Part shown: positions 26,387 to 35,019 of the stretch, piece after piece | How the letters are laid out: the number at the start of each line of letters is the position of its first letter | Position numbering within the stretch: the first letter of the stretch is position 1 | From: JBKHAJ01 sp964641125 | GTDB taxonomy: Bacteria > Spirochaetota > Spirochaetia > SPDA01 > CAZSGZ01 | Assembly: GCA_964641125.1 (NCBI GenBank) | Contig: CAZXMO010000010.1 | Location: 1 to 64,000, forward strand | Reading direction: 5' to 3' | Length of the DNA stretch: 64,000 nucleotides | Notes under the pieces: generated by a model | The model's database searches: none | Told to the model about the DNA's origin: nothing | Seen by the model: the letters and a program-made list of their open reading frames with translations, nothing else | Program-made: the position numbers and the translations under genes

Positions 26387-27525
26387 CTGCGGACCAATTG
26401 TTCTTCTACCGCGGCGCCCCGCTTGACTGTTCCGTAGGCTTTGATAGCCCGCCTCGGAGTATAGGAATCGATAAAAGCGGCGGGTTCCACGACGTGCTGT
26501 GCCGGGATATCTCCGTTGAACCCGATGACGGTCAGACCGTCGTAGATGTGTTCAGGATGGGCACGATTAACGGCACGAGAGCTCCCTCCGATGACCGCGG
26601 CTTCGCCGATGTTAGGCTGTCCCGCGGTGTCCGCGAAATTGGGAAAGAGGAGCACGGCATCCAGTTTCGCGCCCCGCCCGATGTGGTTACCGGGAAGGAC
26701 AACGGAATTGACTACTTCGGCCCCGGAGCGTACATGAACCCCCTCGAAGAGGATTGAATTCCTCACCGTCCCCTCTACTTTGACCCCCGGTGAGAGGACG
26801 GAACCGATGACGGAACCCCTGGTTCCAATAGAGCTTTCCCGGGGAGGAGCCTCTATTTCTTCGAAGAAACGGGGAATTCCCTTAGACCCGATCCGCTTCA
26901 GCAGAAGATTTCCTAAATAAAGCTCCTGCAGAGAATTCTGAAAAACCCCCACGGCATCAAGCTCCTCCATGGAGGTAAAGTAGATATCCAGGACATCCCG
27001 AAAGAGCGATTCAGGAGAAAAACCGGAGGATCCCGCAGAGTAGGTCCGTTCGATGAGCGCGATGAGCCTTTTACGATCACAGCAGAATATGTCCTGTGGT
27101 GTACCTTCTACCGATATTTTAAAAATTTCGTCCCTGCCGCATCGGGATACGAGGGAGTCGAGAATCCGCGAATCCATGAGAATAACCGATGAGAGGGAAT
27201 AGCACAGAACCCGCTTCGTCTCCAGTCTTTTGAGAAGGCTTACGAATTCCTTCCGATCGATATCGTCGTCGATGACCGAACAGCCCGCATTCCTCGACTC
27301 CCCATGATCTATAAGCGAGGCATGATAATCACGGCTGCTTACTACGTAATACCACATCCCGTTGTAATGAGGGATACAGTCGTCGAGAGTATTGGCATAG
27401 GCAAAATCGAGGGCCCGGAATTGTCCCCAGAAGGGAAATAATCCGAAGCCGTCCCCCTCCTTGAATCCGGGGATCTTTCCCGTAAGGGGGAGATCAAAGA
27501 AAAGATACGTTGTTTCACCCGACAT
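26383..27525 (-). CDS. GlgD-like nucleotidyltransferase homologue, probably inactive
   Basis: 380 residues. The N-terminal half resembles ADP-glucose pyrophosphorylase (FRALDFAYANTLDDCIPH against the family RLIDFxLSNxxN), and the C-terminal half is a left-handed beta-helix with hexapeptide-like repeats (IGSVLSPGVKVEGTVRNSIL, VVLPGNHIGRGAKLDAVLLF). The glycine-rich nucleotide loop GGxGxRLxPLT is not recognisable: GDGFGLFPFWGQ stands in its place. It is thus like GlgD, the non-catalytic subunit type of Firmicutes, but no glgC is nearby. It abuts the vWA stop (TAGATG). Confidence 0.65.
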   Translation of the reverse strand: MSGETTYLFFDLPLTGKIPGFKEGDGFGLFPFWGQFRALDFAYANTLDDCIPHYNGMWYYVVSSRDYHASLIDHGESRNAGCSVIDDDIDRKEFVSLLKRLETKRVLCYSLSSVILMDSRILDSLVSRCGRDEIFKISVEGTPQDIFCCDRKRLIALIERTYSAGSSGFSPESLFRDVLDIYFTSMEELDAVGVFQNSLQELYLGNLLLKRIGSKGIPRFFEEIEAPPRESSIGTRGSVIGSVLSPGVKVEGTVRNSILFEGVHVRSGAEVVNSVVLPGNHIGRGAKLDAVLLFPNFADTAGQPNIGEAAVIGGSSRAVNRAHPEHIYDGLTVIGFNGDIPAQHVVEPAAFIDSYTPRRAIKAYGTVKRGAAVEEQLVRR

Positions 27526-28929
27526 CTACACTGCCTTGAACAAAAAGGTTATGTACAGGCCAGATTGTAGTTTTATACGCACCTTTTCGCCAAGTATGTT
27601 CTCCGGAAGAGGGTCTGCGGTCTTGAGGTTTTTTTCGTCGAGAATTTTCATAACGAGAGCATCTCCGCTTCGGGACACCCTAGCGACGGTGTCCGGCTTG
27701 TTCTCGTCGACTACCGTAAAGGTCGCCTTTTCCGGTACGACGTAGATTTTGTCGTCGGGCTTGAGAAGAAAGGGCCCTGTCCCGACGGCCTTGTTGTCGA
27801 TGAACACCCGAATCTTCATCGGCCTCTTTTGACCGGCTCCGCGGAGGAGGAAAAAGAGGCCTAAGCCGATTCCGGCGAGAAAGATAACGGCAACGGGTAT
27901 TAGCCAGTAGAGATTACTTCTGAAGAATCCTCTGAACTCGACCTCTGTCGATACGACTCCCGGGGTAAATACCTCGAGCCCGCCGAATACGAATCGGACC
28001 CGGGCTTCGTAGGATCCGGGCCCGGGCATTTGAGGAAAGCTCAAGGGAATGGAGACATCGGTTATTCCGTTTGCCGCGGGGTTCAGGGCGACATCTTTGG
28101 CAACGAGATATTCGGTTCCGCTCTTTTCGAGGGTGACGGTAACTCTTTCGAGCGCTACCACCGGGTCGTCGGTGAAACCTACAGCCTGGAGCTCAAATGA
28201 CATTATCGATTCTCCCCGGTGGGAAACCGGTTTGACGGAGAGAGCCCCGGTAAGCTCGAGAACGGCTAAGAAATCTTTGGTTTTCTCGGCAAGCTCCTCT
28301 TTGGTCGGTTCTTCCGATGTTTCGGCGTATCCCCCGGCAAGCTCTTCGGCTATCTCCCGAGCGGCCGAGGCGGTACCTATCCCTAAGACCTGTATCTTCC
28401 ACCCCGCTTTCTGGATGGTTCGGGCGTTTTCGAGAAAGGCGTGATTGAAGCTCCCGTCTTCGGTATAGTATTCGCTGTCAAGAGGCGCTTCCTGCTTACC
28501 GTCCGTGAGGAGGATAAGGTATTCCCGCCGGTCCTTATGATGGTACTGCTCGAGCGAATCACGAAGGACATCGAGGGCGTTTCCTATGTCGGTAAAGCTC
28601 CCGTCGGCCTCGATCTTTTCTATCGCCGCGAGGTACGCCTCGATTTCCTCATCGGATTGGACGGTATCGGCGAAAAGGAGTTCCGCCCGCCCGTAGAACT
28701 GGATGACCGCGATAAAATCCCCGGGGATGAGGACTTCTCTAACCAAGGATTCCTGCACGTAGTCTTTTACGGCTCCTATTTCTTCCTCCATGGAAAGGGA
28801 TTTATCGAGTACGATAAAGAGATCGATATTTTCCTCCCGGGTATCCGCGGCCATGTTATGACCGAGAAAAAGAAGAAAAAAACCACAAAAAAGTGATCCT
28901 AGAAATTGTTTTTTCGGTGTCTTCCTCAT
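27526..28929 (-). CDS. von Willebrand factor A domain protein (TP0750-like)
   Basis: 467 residues from ATG 28929; a GTG at 28947 is an alternative. Signal peptide LGSLFCGFFLLFLGHNMA, then a vWA domain (about residues 30-230) with the metal site in place: VLDKSLSM (DxSxS), GSFTDIGNAL (Thr) and LLTDGKQEAP (Asp). A beta-sandwich-like region and one membrane segment (LIPVAVIFLAGIGLGLFFLL, about residues 340-362) follow, with a C-terminal cytoplasmic or periplasmic beta domain. In T. pallidum TP0750 is a vWA protein reported to degrade fibrinogen-type substrates with pallilysin. It heads the four-gene minus-strand operon, divergent from cfpA. Confidence 0.82.
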   Translation of the reverse strand: MRKTPKKQFLGSLFCGFFLLFLGHNMAADTREENIDLFIVLDKSLSMEEEIGAVKDYVQESLVREVLIPGDFIAVIQFYGRAELLFADTVQSDEEIEAYLAAIEKIEADGSFTDIGNALDVLRDSLEQYHHKDRREYLILLTDGKQEAPLDSEYYTEDGSFNHAFLENARTIQKAGWKIQVLGIGTASAAREIAEELAGGYAETSEEPTKEELAEKTKDFLAVLELTGALSVKPVSHRGESIMSFELQAVGFTDDPVVALERVTVTLEKSGTEYLVAKDVALNPAANGITDVSIPLSFPQMPGPGSYEARVRFVFGGLEVFTPGVVSTEVEFRGFFRSNLYWLIPVAVIFLAGIGLGLFFLLRGAGQKRPMKIRVFIDNKAVGTGPFLLKPDDKIYVVPEKATFTVVDENKPDTVARVSRSGDALVMKILDEKNLKTADPLPENILGEKVRIKLQSGLYITFLFKAV

Positions 28930-28965
28930 ATACTTAGATAATAACACGGGGAGGGGAACAGAAAA

Positions 28966-28992
28966 AGAATAAAAAATTAAAAAAAAAAAAAA
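28966..28992. promoter_or_regulatory. A-tract between the vWA operon and cfpA
   Basis: An almost pure adenine run (plus strand) of about 27 bases in the 130-bp divergent intergenic region. Such tracts can bend DNA and serve as UP elements for RNA polymerase. TTTACA at 28998-29003 follows for cfpA, but the best -10 match, TATATT at 29027-29032, lies 23 bases away, so the exact promoter is not settled. Confidence 0.4.
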
Positions 28993-29059
28993 CGTGCTTT
29001 ACATTTCAGGCACCTTGTTGTTAAGCTATATTAGATCATTTTTTGTAAGGAGAAAATAT

Positions 29060-31126
29060 ATGGCGAGTATAGATCTTCCTAAGAGCCCTATGGTTTTTCA
29101 CCCCGAAAAACGTAGCGCAGTCGGTTCTAGGAACTCCCTGGCCCAGGAAAGCCGAGATCAGCAAAAAGAAGTAGACAGGCTTCTCGAGGAAGAGGTCGAT
29201 AAAGTTTTAAACCACATTTCATCTAAGCTTCCTTCGGAGGTATTGGAGAGATTAGATGTAATGGGTGGCCTCAAAGAGAAGCTCTACAATTACTTCAATC
29301 AGAATTACCAGAATATGTTCAACCGGTACATCACCACGACCGAAGACGAGATGGTCAAAAAGGTCCGGAACTTCGTAGACCGGGAAGAGATGAAGATCCT
29401 TACCCGGTACACTCCGAAGGAAATCGCCGAGCTCCTCGACCAGGTAGGCGGGATGGACAAATTCAACACCGGAGAAATCGAGAAATCGGTGGTTAACATG
29501 TACGGACACCTGCAGGGACACATCCAGCGGGGCGTGAACGATCTGGAAAACCACACCAACTCTCTGCTCAGACAGAAAACGGACGTCGGTGCGTTTATCC
29601 GGGGTGAGAACGCATATTCCGTCGTCAAGTGTTCTTTCAAGGACAACATCAACCGGCCCAACATGGTCAGCGATGTTAAACTTTCGGTGAACATCCTCGA
29701 TTCGGAGCTCATCAGTCCGATATTCCACTATCAGGTAACCGTTGAATACCTTATCAAGGACCTTATCTCCAAGAACATTACCGACATTATCGACAAAGAG
29801 ATAGAAGGCTGGAAGGACGAACTCATGGATGAGGGCAGAGAAGAGCCCAACGACAGTGAGATCATCTTCGAGAAGATGCGCCGGGTCCAGAAGTACACCG
29901 ACGACGAAAAGGACAACCCCAAGTCAAAGCGGTATCATTTTCTTGCCAAGGACCTGATGGACCGTATCGAAGGACTTCGGGCCGAAATCGACCCCGAAGA
30001 GTTCGATCAGGCGAACATCCGCGAAAATCTTAAAAAGATCATCGACCTCGAGAATATCCGAAACAGGGGTTTCAATACCGCAATCAACTCCATCACATCT
30101 ATTTTGGACACATCCAAGATGGGCTACCAGTACATTGAAAACCTCAAGAACGGACGGGAGCTCATCGTCCGGGAATACGAGGAGACCAATTACGACAACC
30201 TTCCGGACGAAAGGTATGCGATCCGCATGAAGTACTACGATAATGCTCAGCTCATCGAAGAACGAAAGGCATACGACGTGCAGCTGCAGAGCTTCGAGAA
30301 CGAGGTAAATCATCTGTGGGATGTTCTCGAGATGGTCTACGAGGACTCCAAATTTATGAAGGGAGTCGTCGATTTCGTTGATCTGTCGAGGAAGTACAGG
30401 AATAAGATCCGTAAAAAGATAAAAGCCAAAACCGGCGATCCTCTCTACGAAGACATCGAAAAGAGCTGGAACGAGATAAGCTTTATACGGCCCGCGGAAA
30501 CCAAGGTAGAACAGCTTAACCGAACGTATCTCTACGAGAAAGATTCGATGAAGAAGAAGCTGGTCATGATGCAGGATAAGATGCAGGACATGTACGGTTT
30601 CCGATACCCCATTCAGCGGAGGGTCATGGAAGACAGGCTTTCTTTCCTGGAAAAAGAGTTCAACAAGTTCGACTACATGATCAACCCTTACCATATCCAG
30701 CCGGGTCTGCTCCTCGACGTTGACATTACATCTATCAAGAGGAAAAAAGCGACCCTCGACGGTATGGCCAATGTCCTGAATGAGTTCCTCCACGGTGTTT
30801 CCAAGGGATTCCAGGACGCGGCTTTCGCATCCTTCTCCAGGCGGCGTTCTACCGTACGGGACGACATCAGCATGCACTTCGCCACCGACTTGACCGAAGG
30901 CGAAGAAGAAGGGGCCGGACAGAGTTATCTTGATATGCTCAACGCTCCGGAGCCGACCGTGACCGAGGAGGCCGACTCAGCCCCGCGAAAGCGGTCAACG
31001 AGTACCTCTAAATCAACGCGAAAAAAATCCTCCTCTTCCAAGAAGGGGGTCGTCGACAGCGGTTCTAAAGGCAAGCGGGGACGAAAAAAGAAAGGTTCCA
31101 GCGATTCAGAACTTACCACTCTTTAA
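29060..31126 (+). CDS. cfpA: Cytoplasmic filament protein CfpA
   Basis: 688 residues from ATG 29060 behind an excellent AAGGAG; the frame is open upstream to 28994, but that part lacks a start signal. Treponemal CfpA is about 680 residues and forms the ribbon of cytoplasmic filaments that runs under the flagella. The start ASIDLPKSPMVFHPEKRSA and the long charged helical body (coiled-coil-like, for example KSWNEISFIRPAETKVEQLN) fit. From about residue 640 the protein ends in a serine/lysine tail with 16 basic residues, including KGKRGRKKKG. Loss of cfpA in T. denticola disturbs cell division and nucleoid separation. A strong terminator follows, so it is probably monocistronic. Confidence 0.92.
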   Translation: MASIDLPKSPMVFHPEKRSAVGSRNSLAQESRDQQKEVDRLLEEEVDKVLNHISSKLPSEVLERLDVMGGLKEKLYNYFNQNYQNMFNRYITTTEDEMVKKVRNFVDREEMKILTRYTPKEIAELLDQVGGMDKFNTGEIEKSVVNMYGHLQGHIQRGVNDLENHTNSLLRQKTDVGAFIRGENAYSVVKCSFKDNINRPNMVSDVKLSVNILDSELISPIFHYQVTVEYLIKDLISKNITDIIDKEIEGWKDELMDEGREEPNDSEIIFEKMRRVQKYTDDEKDNPKSKRYHFLAKDLMDRIEGLRAEIDPEEFDQANIRENLKKIIDLENIRNRGFNTAINSITSILDTSKMGYQYIENLKNGRELIVREYEETNYDNLPDERYAIRMKYYDNAQLIEERKAYDVQLQSFENEVNHLWDVLEMVYEDSKFMKGVVDFVDLSRKYRNKIRKKIKAKTGDPLYEDIEKSWNEISFIRPAETKVEQLNRTYLYEKDSMKKKLVMMQDKMQDMYGFRYPIQRRVMEDRLSFLEKEFNKFDYMINPYHIQPGLLLDVDITSIKRKKATLDGMANVLNEFLHGVSKGFQDAAFASFSRRRSTVRDDISMHFATDLTEGEEEGAGQSYLDMLNAPEPTVTEEADSAPRKRSTSTSKSTRKKSSSSKKGVVDSGSKGKRGRKKKGSSDSELTTL

Positions 31127-31140
31127 CATTGAATTTAGTG

Positions 31141-31173
31141 AGCCTACTTTCCTCAGGGAAGGTAGGCTTTTTC
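31141..31173 (+). terminator. Rho-independent terminator of cfpA
   Basis: AGCCTACTTTCC (31141-31152), loop TCAG and GGAAGGTAGGCT (31157-31168) form a 12-bp stem with one G-U pair, followed by TTTTTC. It lies 15 bases after the cfpA stop. Confidence 0.92.
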
Positions 31174-31204
31174 TAATGACTCACGACCAAATAAGGAACG
31201 ACAT

Positions 31205-32218
31205 ATGATAGCCGAGAGTTATCAGTACGAAAAACTCAGCTCCCGGGAGGGATTTAATACGGCGCTTCTCCATTTCAAGGCCGTTTCCGGAATGCTCGGA
31301 GATTTCGAAAAGGGAACTAATCTCGCCGATATGTTAAACGATCGGATCGAAGAAAAAGAGTTAATGCCCGAACAGATCCCCTCTATCATCAGGGCCGTAC
31401 TCGTCGACAAATACGGCTACTTAGGTAAGTCGACCAACCTCGATACTACCGTAGAAGACTTCTCCGACTTGAGTGACGAGGTGGGAAAGTGGAAGGCCGT
31501 CGACTTAGTGGTGATGTACCTGCATCCCGAACTCGGAGTAACGGTGATCAACCCGAAGAATCCACGCCATTGGGAGCAGGCAGGAAAACTCAAGAGAGAC
31601 GAAATCGTCGGCGTGTATTCCGGAAGTTTCAACAAGGAAAGCAAAGAAAATCTCCACGACACCGCGATTGACACCTTAATAGCGCTCTTGAGCGGGAAAA
31701 AGAAAAAGGTGTCCGCCACCTTGACCAAGGGATCCTTCACCTATACGCCACCGAAGAAAGAAAAACCGAAGAAGGCGGAACCCAGGAAACCCGGAAGACC
31801 TCCCAAGACGAAAAAGGCGGCGAAACCCTCCGCTCAAGGGGGTGCTGAAAAGGAGATGCCTAAAGAGGAGGTCCGAAGTACCGGAGCAAAGAAGATGACT
31901 CCCATGTATTCGGTACCGGTCACCAACGAGCTGTTCCACAACGGAAACGTGGAGGCATGGAAGCGGATAATACAGAGCTTTACCTCCAAGCATCCTGATT
32001 GTGAAGTATATATATTCTACGAGGGCGAAAGAATACACGACATCAACACCCTGTTCAAATGGGGCAAGGTCAAGCACGGCAGCTCTATTCTGTTCGCCGT
32101 CGTTGGGGAAGATATCAAGGACGTGGCCAAGCTCCAGAGGTATCTCCGGCAGGGGGCCAGTCCCCGGTTCGAAGATTTTCTAAAATTTCCGGTCAATCAG
32201 ATTCCCCCGCTCTTCTAG
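31205..32218 (+). CDS. Conserved protein with AT-hook-like linker
   Basis: 337 residues, ATG 31205 behind AAGGAA. No named domain is recognised. Three parts can be seen: an N-terminal globular part (1-160, with WKAVDLVVMYLHPELGVTVI), a lysine/proline-rich linker (about 163-232) holding an AT-hook-like KPGRPPKTKK at about residue 195, and a C-terminal globular part (about 235-337, CEVYIFYEGERIHDIN, SSILFAVVGEDIKDVAKL). It lies between cfpA and the PPDK-like gene, the position of TP0747 in T. pallidum. Minor-groove DNA binding is an inference from the linker. It may be cotranscribed with the following gene, 18 bases away. Confidence 0.6.
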   Translation: MIAESYQYEKLSSREGFNTALLHFKAVSGMLGDFEKGTNLADMLNDRIEEKELMPEQIPSIIRAVLVDKYGYLGKSTNLDTTVEDFSDLSDEVGKWKAVDLVVMYLHPELGVTVINPKNPRHWEQAGKLKRDEIVGVYSGSFNKESKENLHDTAIDTLIALLSGKKKKVSATLTKGSFTYTPPKKEKPKKAEPRKPGRPPKTKKAAKPSAQGGAEKEMPKEEVRSTGAKKMTPMYSVPVTNELFHNGNVEAWKRIIQSFTSKHPDCEVYIFYEGERIHDINTLFKWGKVKHGSSILFAVVGEDIKDVAKLQRYLRQGASPRFEDFLKFPVNQIPPLF

Positions 32219-32236
32219 GAGGGAAAAGAGGCGAGT

Positions 32237-34885
32237 ATGAAGAACAATACACATTTTTTCAGCAGGAATCAGTACATAAAGAACGAGGATACTACCGCTA
32301 AGCTTGGGCTCCGCGGCCGTGAGGCAAATGATTTTGCCGCTATCGATCTTCCCATCCTTCCCGGATTCATCCTCGATTCCGAAATTGCCGCGCACATCGA
32401 AGACGTGGACCTGAAACCGATACTCAAACAGAACATGAAGAAGGTCGAAAAGGTCACAAACAAGGTTTTCGGGGATCCGGAGAACCCGATGTTGGTCAAG
32501 ATCGTAGTAAGCCCCAATCTGGCCATTGTCCACTATCCGACCCTGCATAACTACGGACTGACCGAAGAAACCATACCCGGATTCAAGAAGTTCGTCGGGG
32601 ACAACTTCGGTTTTCACGAGATCCAATTCCTTCTCAAGGGAAACCTGGAGGTAGAAGCACGGATAGCGGAGCTCGAAAAGCGCCCTAAGGACATGGAGGT
32701 TATCAACAATCAGATCGATAACCTCACAAAGGAAATGAAAAAGGGTGTCACTATCAAGGACAGGGAAAAAAGCCTCGAGCCTTACCTCGCCCTTCTTCCC
32801 GAAGGGTTCCTCTCCGACGGATATGTGCAGCTCGAGCTGGCCCTGAATCGAATCAGCCGCATGCTCAGCTTCGACGAGATGAACGACGATGATGCGGCGC
32901 TGCTGATCCAGCCGATGGTCCACGGAAACTACGGCGAGGACTCTGCCAGTGGTTATTTCTACACCAGGAACATTGTTTCCGGGGAAAAGCGTCTCCAGGG
33001 CGAATATTTCGAGAATAAGTTCGACTCGGTAGGCGGCGCGGGCAACGACATAAACAAGATCGGAAAGAGTTTCCACACGGAACTGGTCAAGATAGCGGGA
33101 AAAGTGGAGGATCATTTCAAAGAGATCCGAACTATACGCTTTACCGTCGAGAACGGCAAGGTCTGGCTCATCGATCAGCGCCCCATGATGACAAAATCTA
33201 CTCAGGCGGATATCCAGACACTTCTCGATCTCAACAAGAGAAAAGTAATTGACGACGAATACCTTATCGGTGCCTTGAAACCGGAACAGCTCAATGAAAT
33301 TCTCCATCCGGTGGTCAACATGAGCTCGGTCAAGTCGTTCAAGAAACTCGAAGGGGGAATCTCCGGAGCACCCGGAGCGGCTATCGGCCGGCTCTACTTC
33401 AATACCGAACGGCTTATCGAGGCGCGGAAAGAATCGCTTCAGCGCGGCGAGGACCCCCGATTCATCCTTTGCATGGAGGCGACCTTTGCCGAGGACGTCA
33501 AGGCGATCGAGGTCGCCACCGGGGTGTTGAGCTCCGAAGGCGGGTATGCCGCCCATGCCTCGGTCGTGGCCCGTCAGTATGGAAAGGTCTCTTTAGTCGT
33601 TCCCGAGCTGAAGTTCCGGGGAAAAAAAGCAACCATCGGCAATGTGACCCTCAATGAGGGGGACATGATCACCCTGAACGTCCCTAACTACGGAGACCCG
33701 CAGATCTTCTTAGGTCAAGCCGAGCTCATCGAGCCGGATCCTGAGACCTCGGGACTCCTCGACTTTATAGATATCGTCAAAAAGAACGTACACAAAGACT
33801 TCCACGTCCGAGCCAACGCGGACACTCCGAAGGACGCAGCCTTAGCCCTCAAATTCGGTGCCGAGGGGATCGGCCTCTGTCGGACCGAACATATGTTCTT
33901 CCTAGATGATCGGATTAACGTCTTCCGTGAGATGATTCTTTCTGATACTTCCGGGAAGCGGTCCGCCGCTCTCAAGAAGCTCGGAAAGATGCAGAAGGAC
34001 GATTTCTATAAGATTTTCAAGGTGATGAAGGGAAGGGAAGTGACAATCCGGCTCCTCGACGCACCCCTTCACGAGTTCCTCCCGCACAACAAGGACGAGA
34101 TGGAATCTTTCCTCGCTTATATGAAGAAATCGAATAAAGGAAAGCCGATCTCAAAAGCGGCGGTGCAGGGGACAATGGATTCTTTAAGGGAGTTCAACCC
34201 GATGCTCGGTCACCGGGGATGCCGCATAGCCATCTCTTATCCCGAGATTTACGACATGCAGATGCGGGCGATTTTCGAAGCCGTATACGCCTTAAAAAAG
34301 GAGAAGATAACCGTCTATCCCGAGATCATGGTACCGTTGATCATGAACGAGAACGAGCTCAAGATGATCGTTTACGGAAAAAAAATCGAAGGACAGTCAT
34401 ACCGGGGGCTGGTGGATATCGAAAAGGAGGTCCGTTCAAAACTGGGGTCCCAGGCGGTACCTTACAAAATCGGAACTATGATCGAACTTCCGGTGGCGGC
34501 CCTCGGAGCAGGGGAGATAGCCAAATACGCTCAGTTTTTCAGTTTCGGGACCAACGACCTGACCCAGACGACCATCGGTCTGTCGAGAGACGACTACAAC
34601 TCCTTCATGCCCGACTACACCCTGTTCGATATTATCGACGGAAATCCCTTTCAAAAGCTGGACTCCCACGTAAAGGAGCTCATTGCAACAGCGGTGCTGC
34701 GGGGGACAATGACACGCCCCGACCTTAAAAAAGGCCTCTGCGGCGAGCACGGCGCGGTGCCCGAGAATATCAAGTTCTGTATGGATTCCGGCCTTGATTA
34801 CGTCTCCTGTTCCTCGTACAGTGTACCCATCGCGAATTTGGCTGTGGCTCAATTCAGTTTGGAGAAGAGCGCGGCGGAAGGGTAA
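32237..34885 (+). CDS. ppdK: Pyruvate, phosphate dikinase homologue with altered ATP-binding domain
   Basis: 882 residues, full PPDK length. The phosphohistidine domain (GGYAAHASVVAR, His present) and the PEP/pyruvate barrel are intact: GIGLCRTEHMFF, RLLDAPLHEF, GHRGCR, IGTMIELP, FGTNDLTQTT and catalytic Cys in GLCGEHG. The N-terminal nucleotide domain is eroded: GGKG reads GLRG, SVRSG reads KIVVS, and the late acidic and Gln ligands (D321, E323, Q335 of the Clostridium symbiosum enzyme) align with Thr, Arg and Asp; R337 remains. So ATP/AMP use is doubtful, while PEP chemistry looks possible. The position beside cfpA matches TP0746. Confidence 0.82.
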   Translation: MKNNTHFFSRNQYIKNEDTTAKLGLRGREANDFAAIDLPILPGFILDSEIAAHIEDVDLKPILKQNMKKVEKVTNKVFGDPENPMLVKIVVSPNLAIVHYPTLHNYGLTEETIPGFKKFVGDNFGFHEIQFLLKGNLEVEARIAELEKRPKDMEVINNQIDNLTKEMKKGVTIKDREKSLEPYLALLPEGFLSDGYVQLELALNRISRMLSFDEMNDDDAALLIQPMVHGNYGEDSASGYFYTRNIVSGEKRLQGEYFENKFDSVGGAGNDINKIGKSFHTELVKIAGKVEDHFKEIRTIRFTVENGKVWLIDQRPMMTKSTQADIQTLLDLNKRKVIDDEYLIGALKPEQLNEILHPVVNMSSVKSFKKLEGGISGAPGAAIGRLYFNTERLIEARKESLQRGEDPRFILCMEATFAEDVKAIEVATGVLSSEGGYAAHASVVARQYGKVSLVVPELKFRGKKATIGNVTLNEGDMITLNVPNYGDPQIFLGQAELIEPDPETSGLLDFIDIVKKNVHKDFHVRANADTPKDAALALKFGAEGIGLCRTEHMFFLDDRINVFREMILSDTSGKRSAALKKLGKMQKDDFYKIFKVMKGREVTIRLLDAPLHEFLPHNKDEMESFLAYMKKSNKGKPISKAAVQGTMDSLREFNPMLGHRGCRIAISYPEIYDMQMRAIFEAVYALKKEKITVYPEIMVPLIMNENELKMIVYGKKIEGQSYRGLVDIEKEVRSKLGSQAVPYKIGTMIELPVAALGAGEIAKYAQFFSFGTNDLTQTTIGLSRDDYNSFMPDYTLFDIIDGNPFQKLDSHVKELIATAVLRGTMTRPDLKKGLCGEHGAVPENIKFCMDSGLDYVSCSSYSVPIANLAVAQFSLEKSAAEG

Positions 34886-34939
34886 TTTCTCTTACACCTC
34901 GCGGCGGAGACAAAAACCATATTAGCGGAAAAAATAAGG

Positions 34940-34978
34940 GGCCTTCGGGATTGATTCTCGAAGGCCTCATTTTTTTTT
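34940..34978. terminator. Bidirectional terminator
   Basis: GGCCTTCG (34940-34947) and CGAAGGCC (34959-34966) form a perfect 8-bp stem with an 11-base loop; T(9) follows on the plus strand (34970-34978), and the minus strand reads CCTTATTTTTT after the stem. It serves the plus-strand PPDK-like gene and the convergent hypothetical gene. It is the only element in 34886-35019. Confidence 0.9.
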
Positions 34979-35019
34979 AGCTGCACGGGCCGTCTGACGT
35001 ATAAACCCGGCCGGGTCAC

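Noticed and set aside
29924..30877. Antisense open frame inside cfpA (about 317 codons)
   Set aside because: No start signal or recognisable domain; it is a mirror of the charged helical codons of cfpA.
32180..33556. Long antisense open frame (about 458 codons) across the 5' half of the PPDK-like gene
   Set aside because: The sense strand encodes a recognisable protein throughout. The antisense product has no family motif, and long antisense frames are expected from this codon usage.
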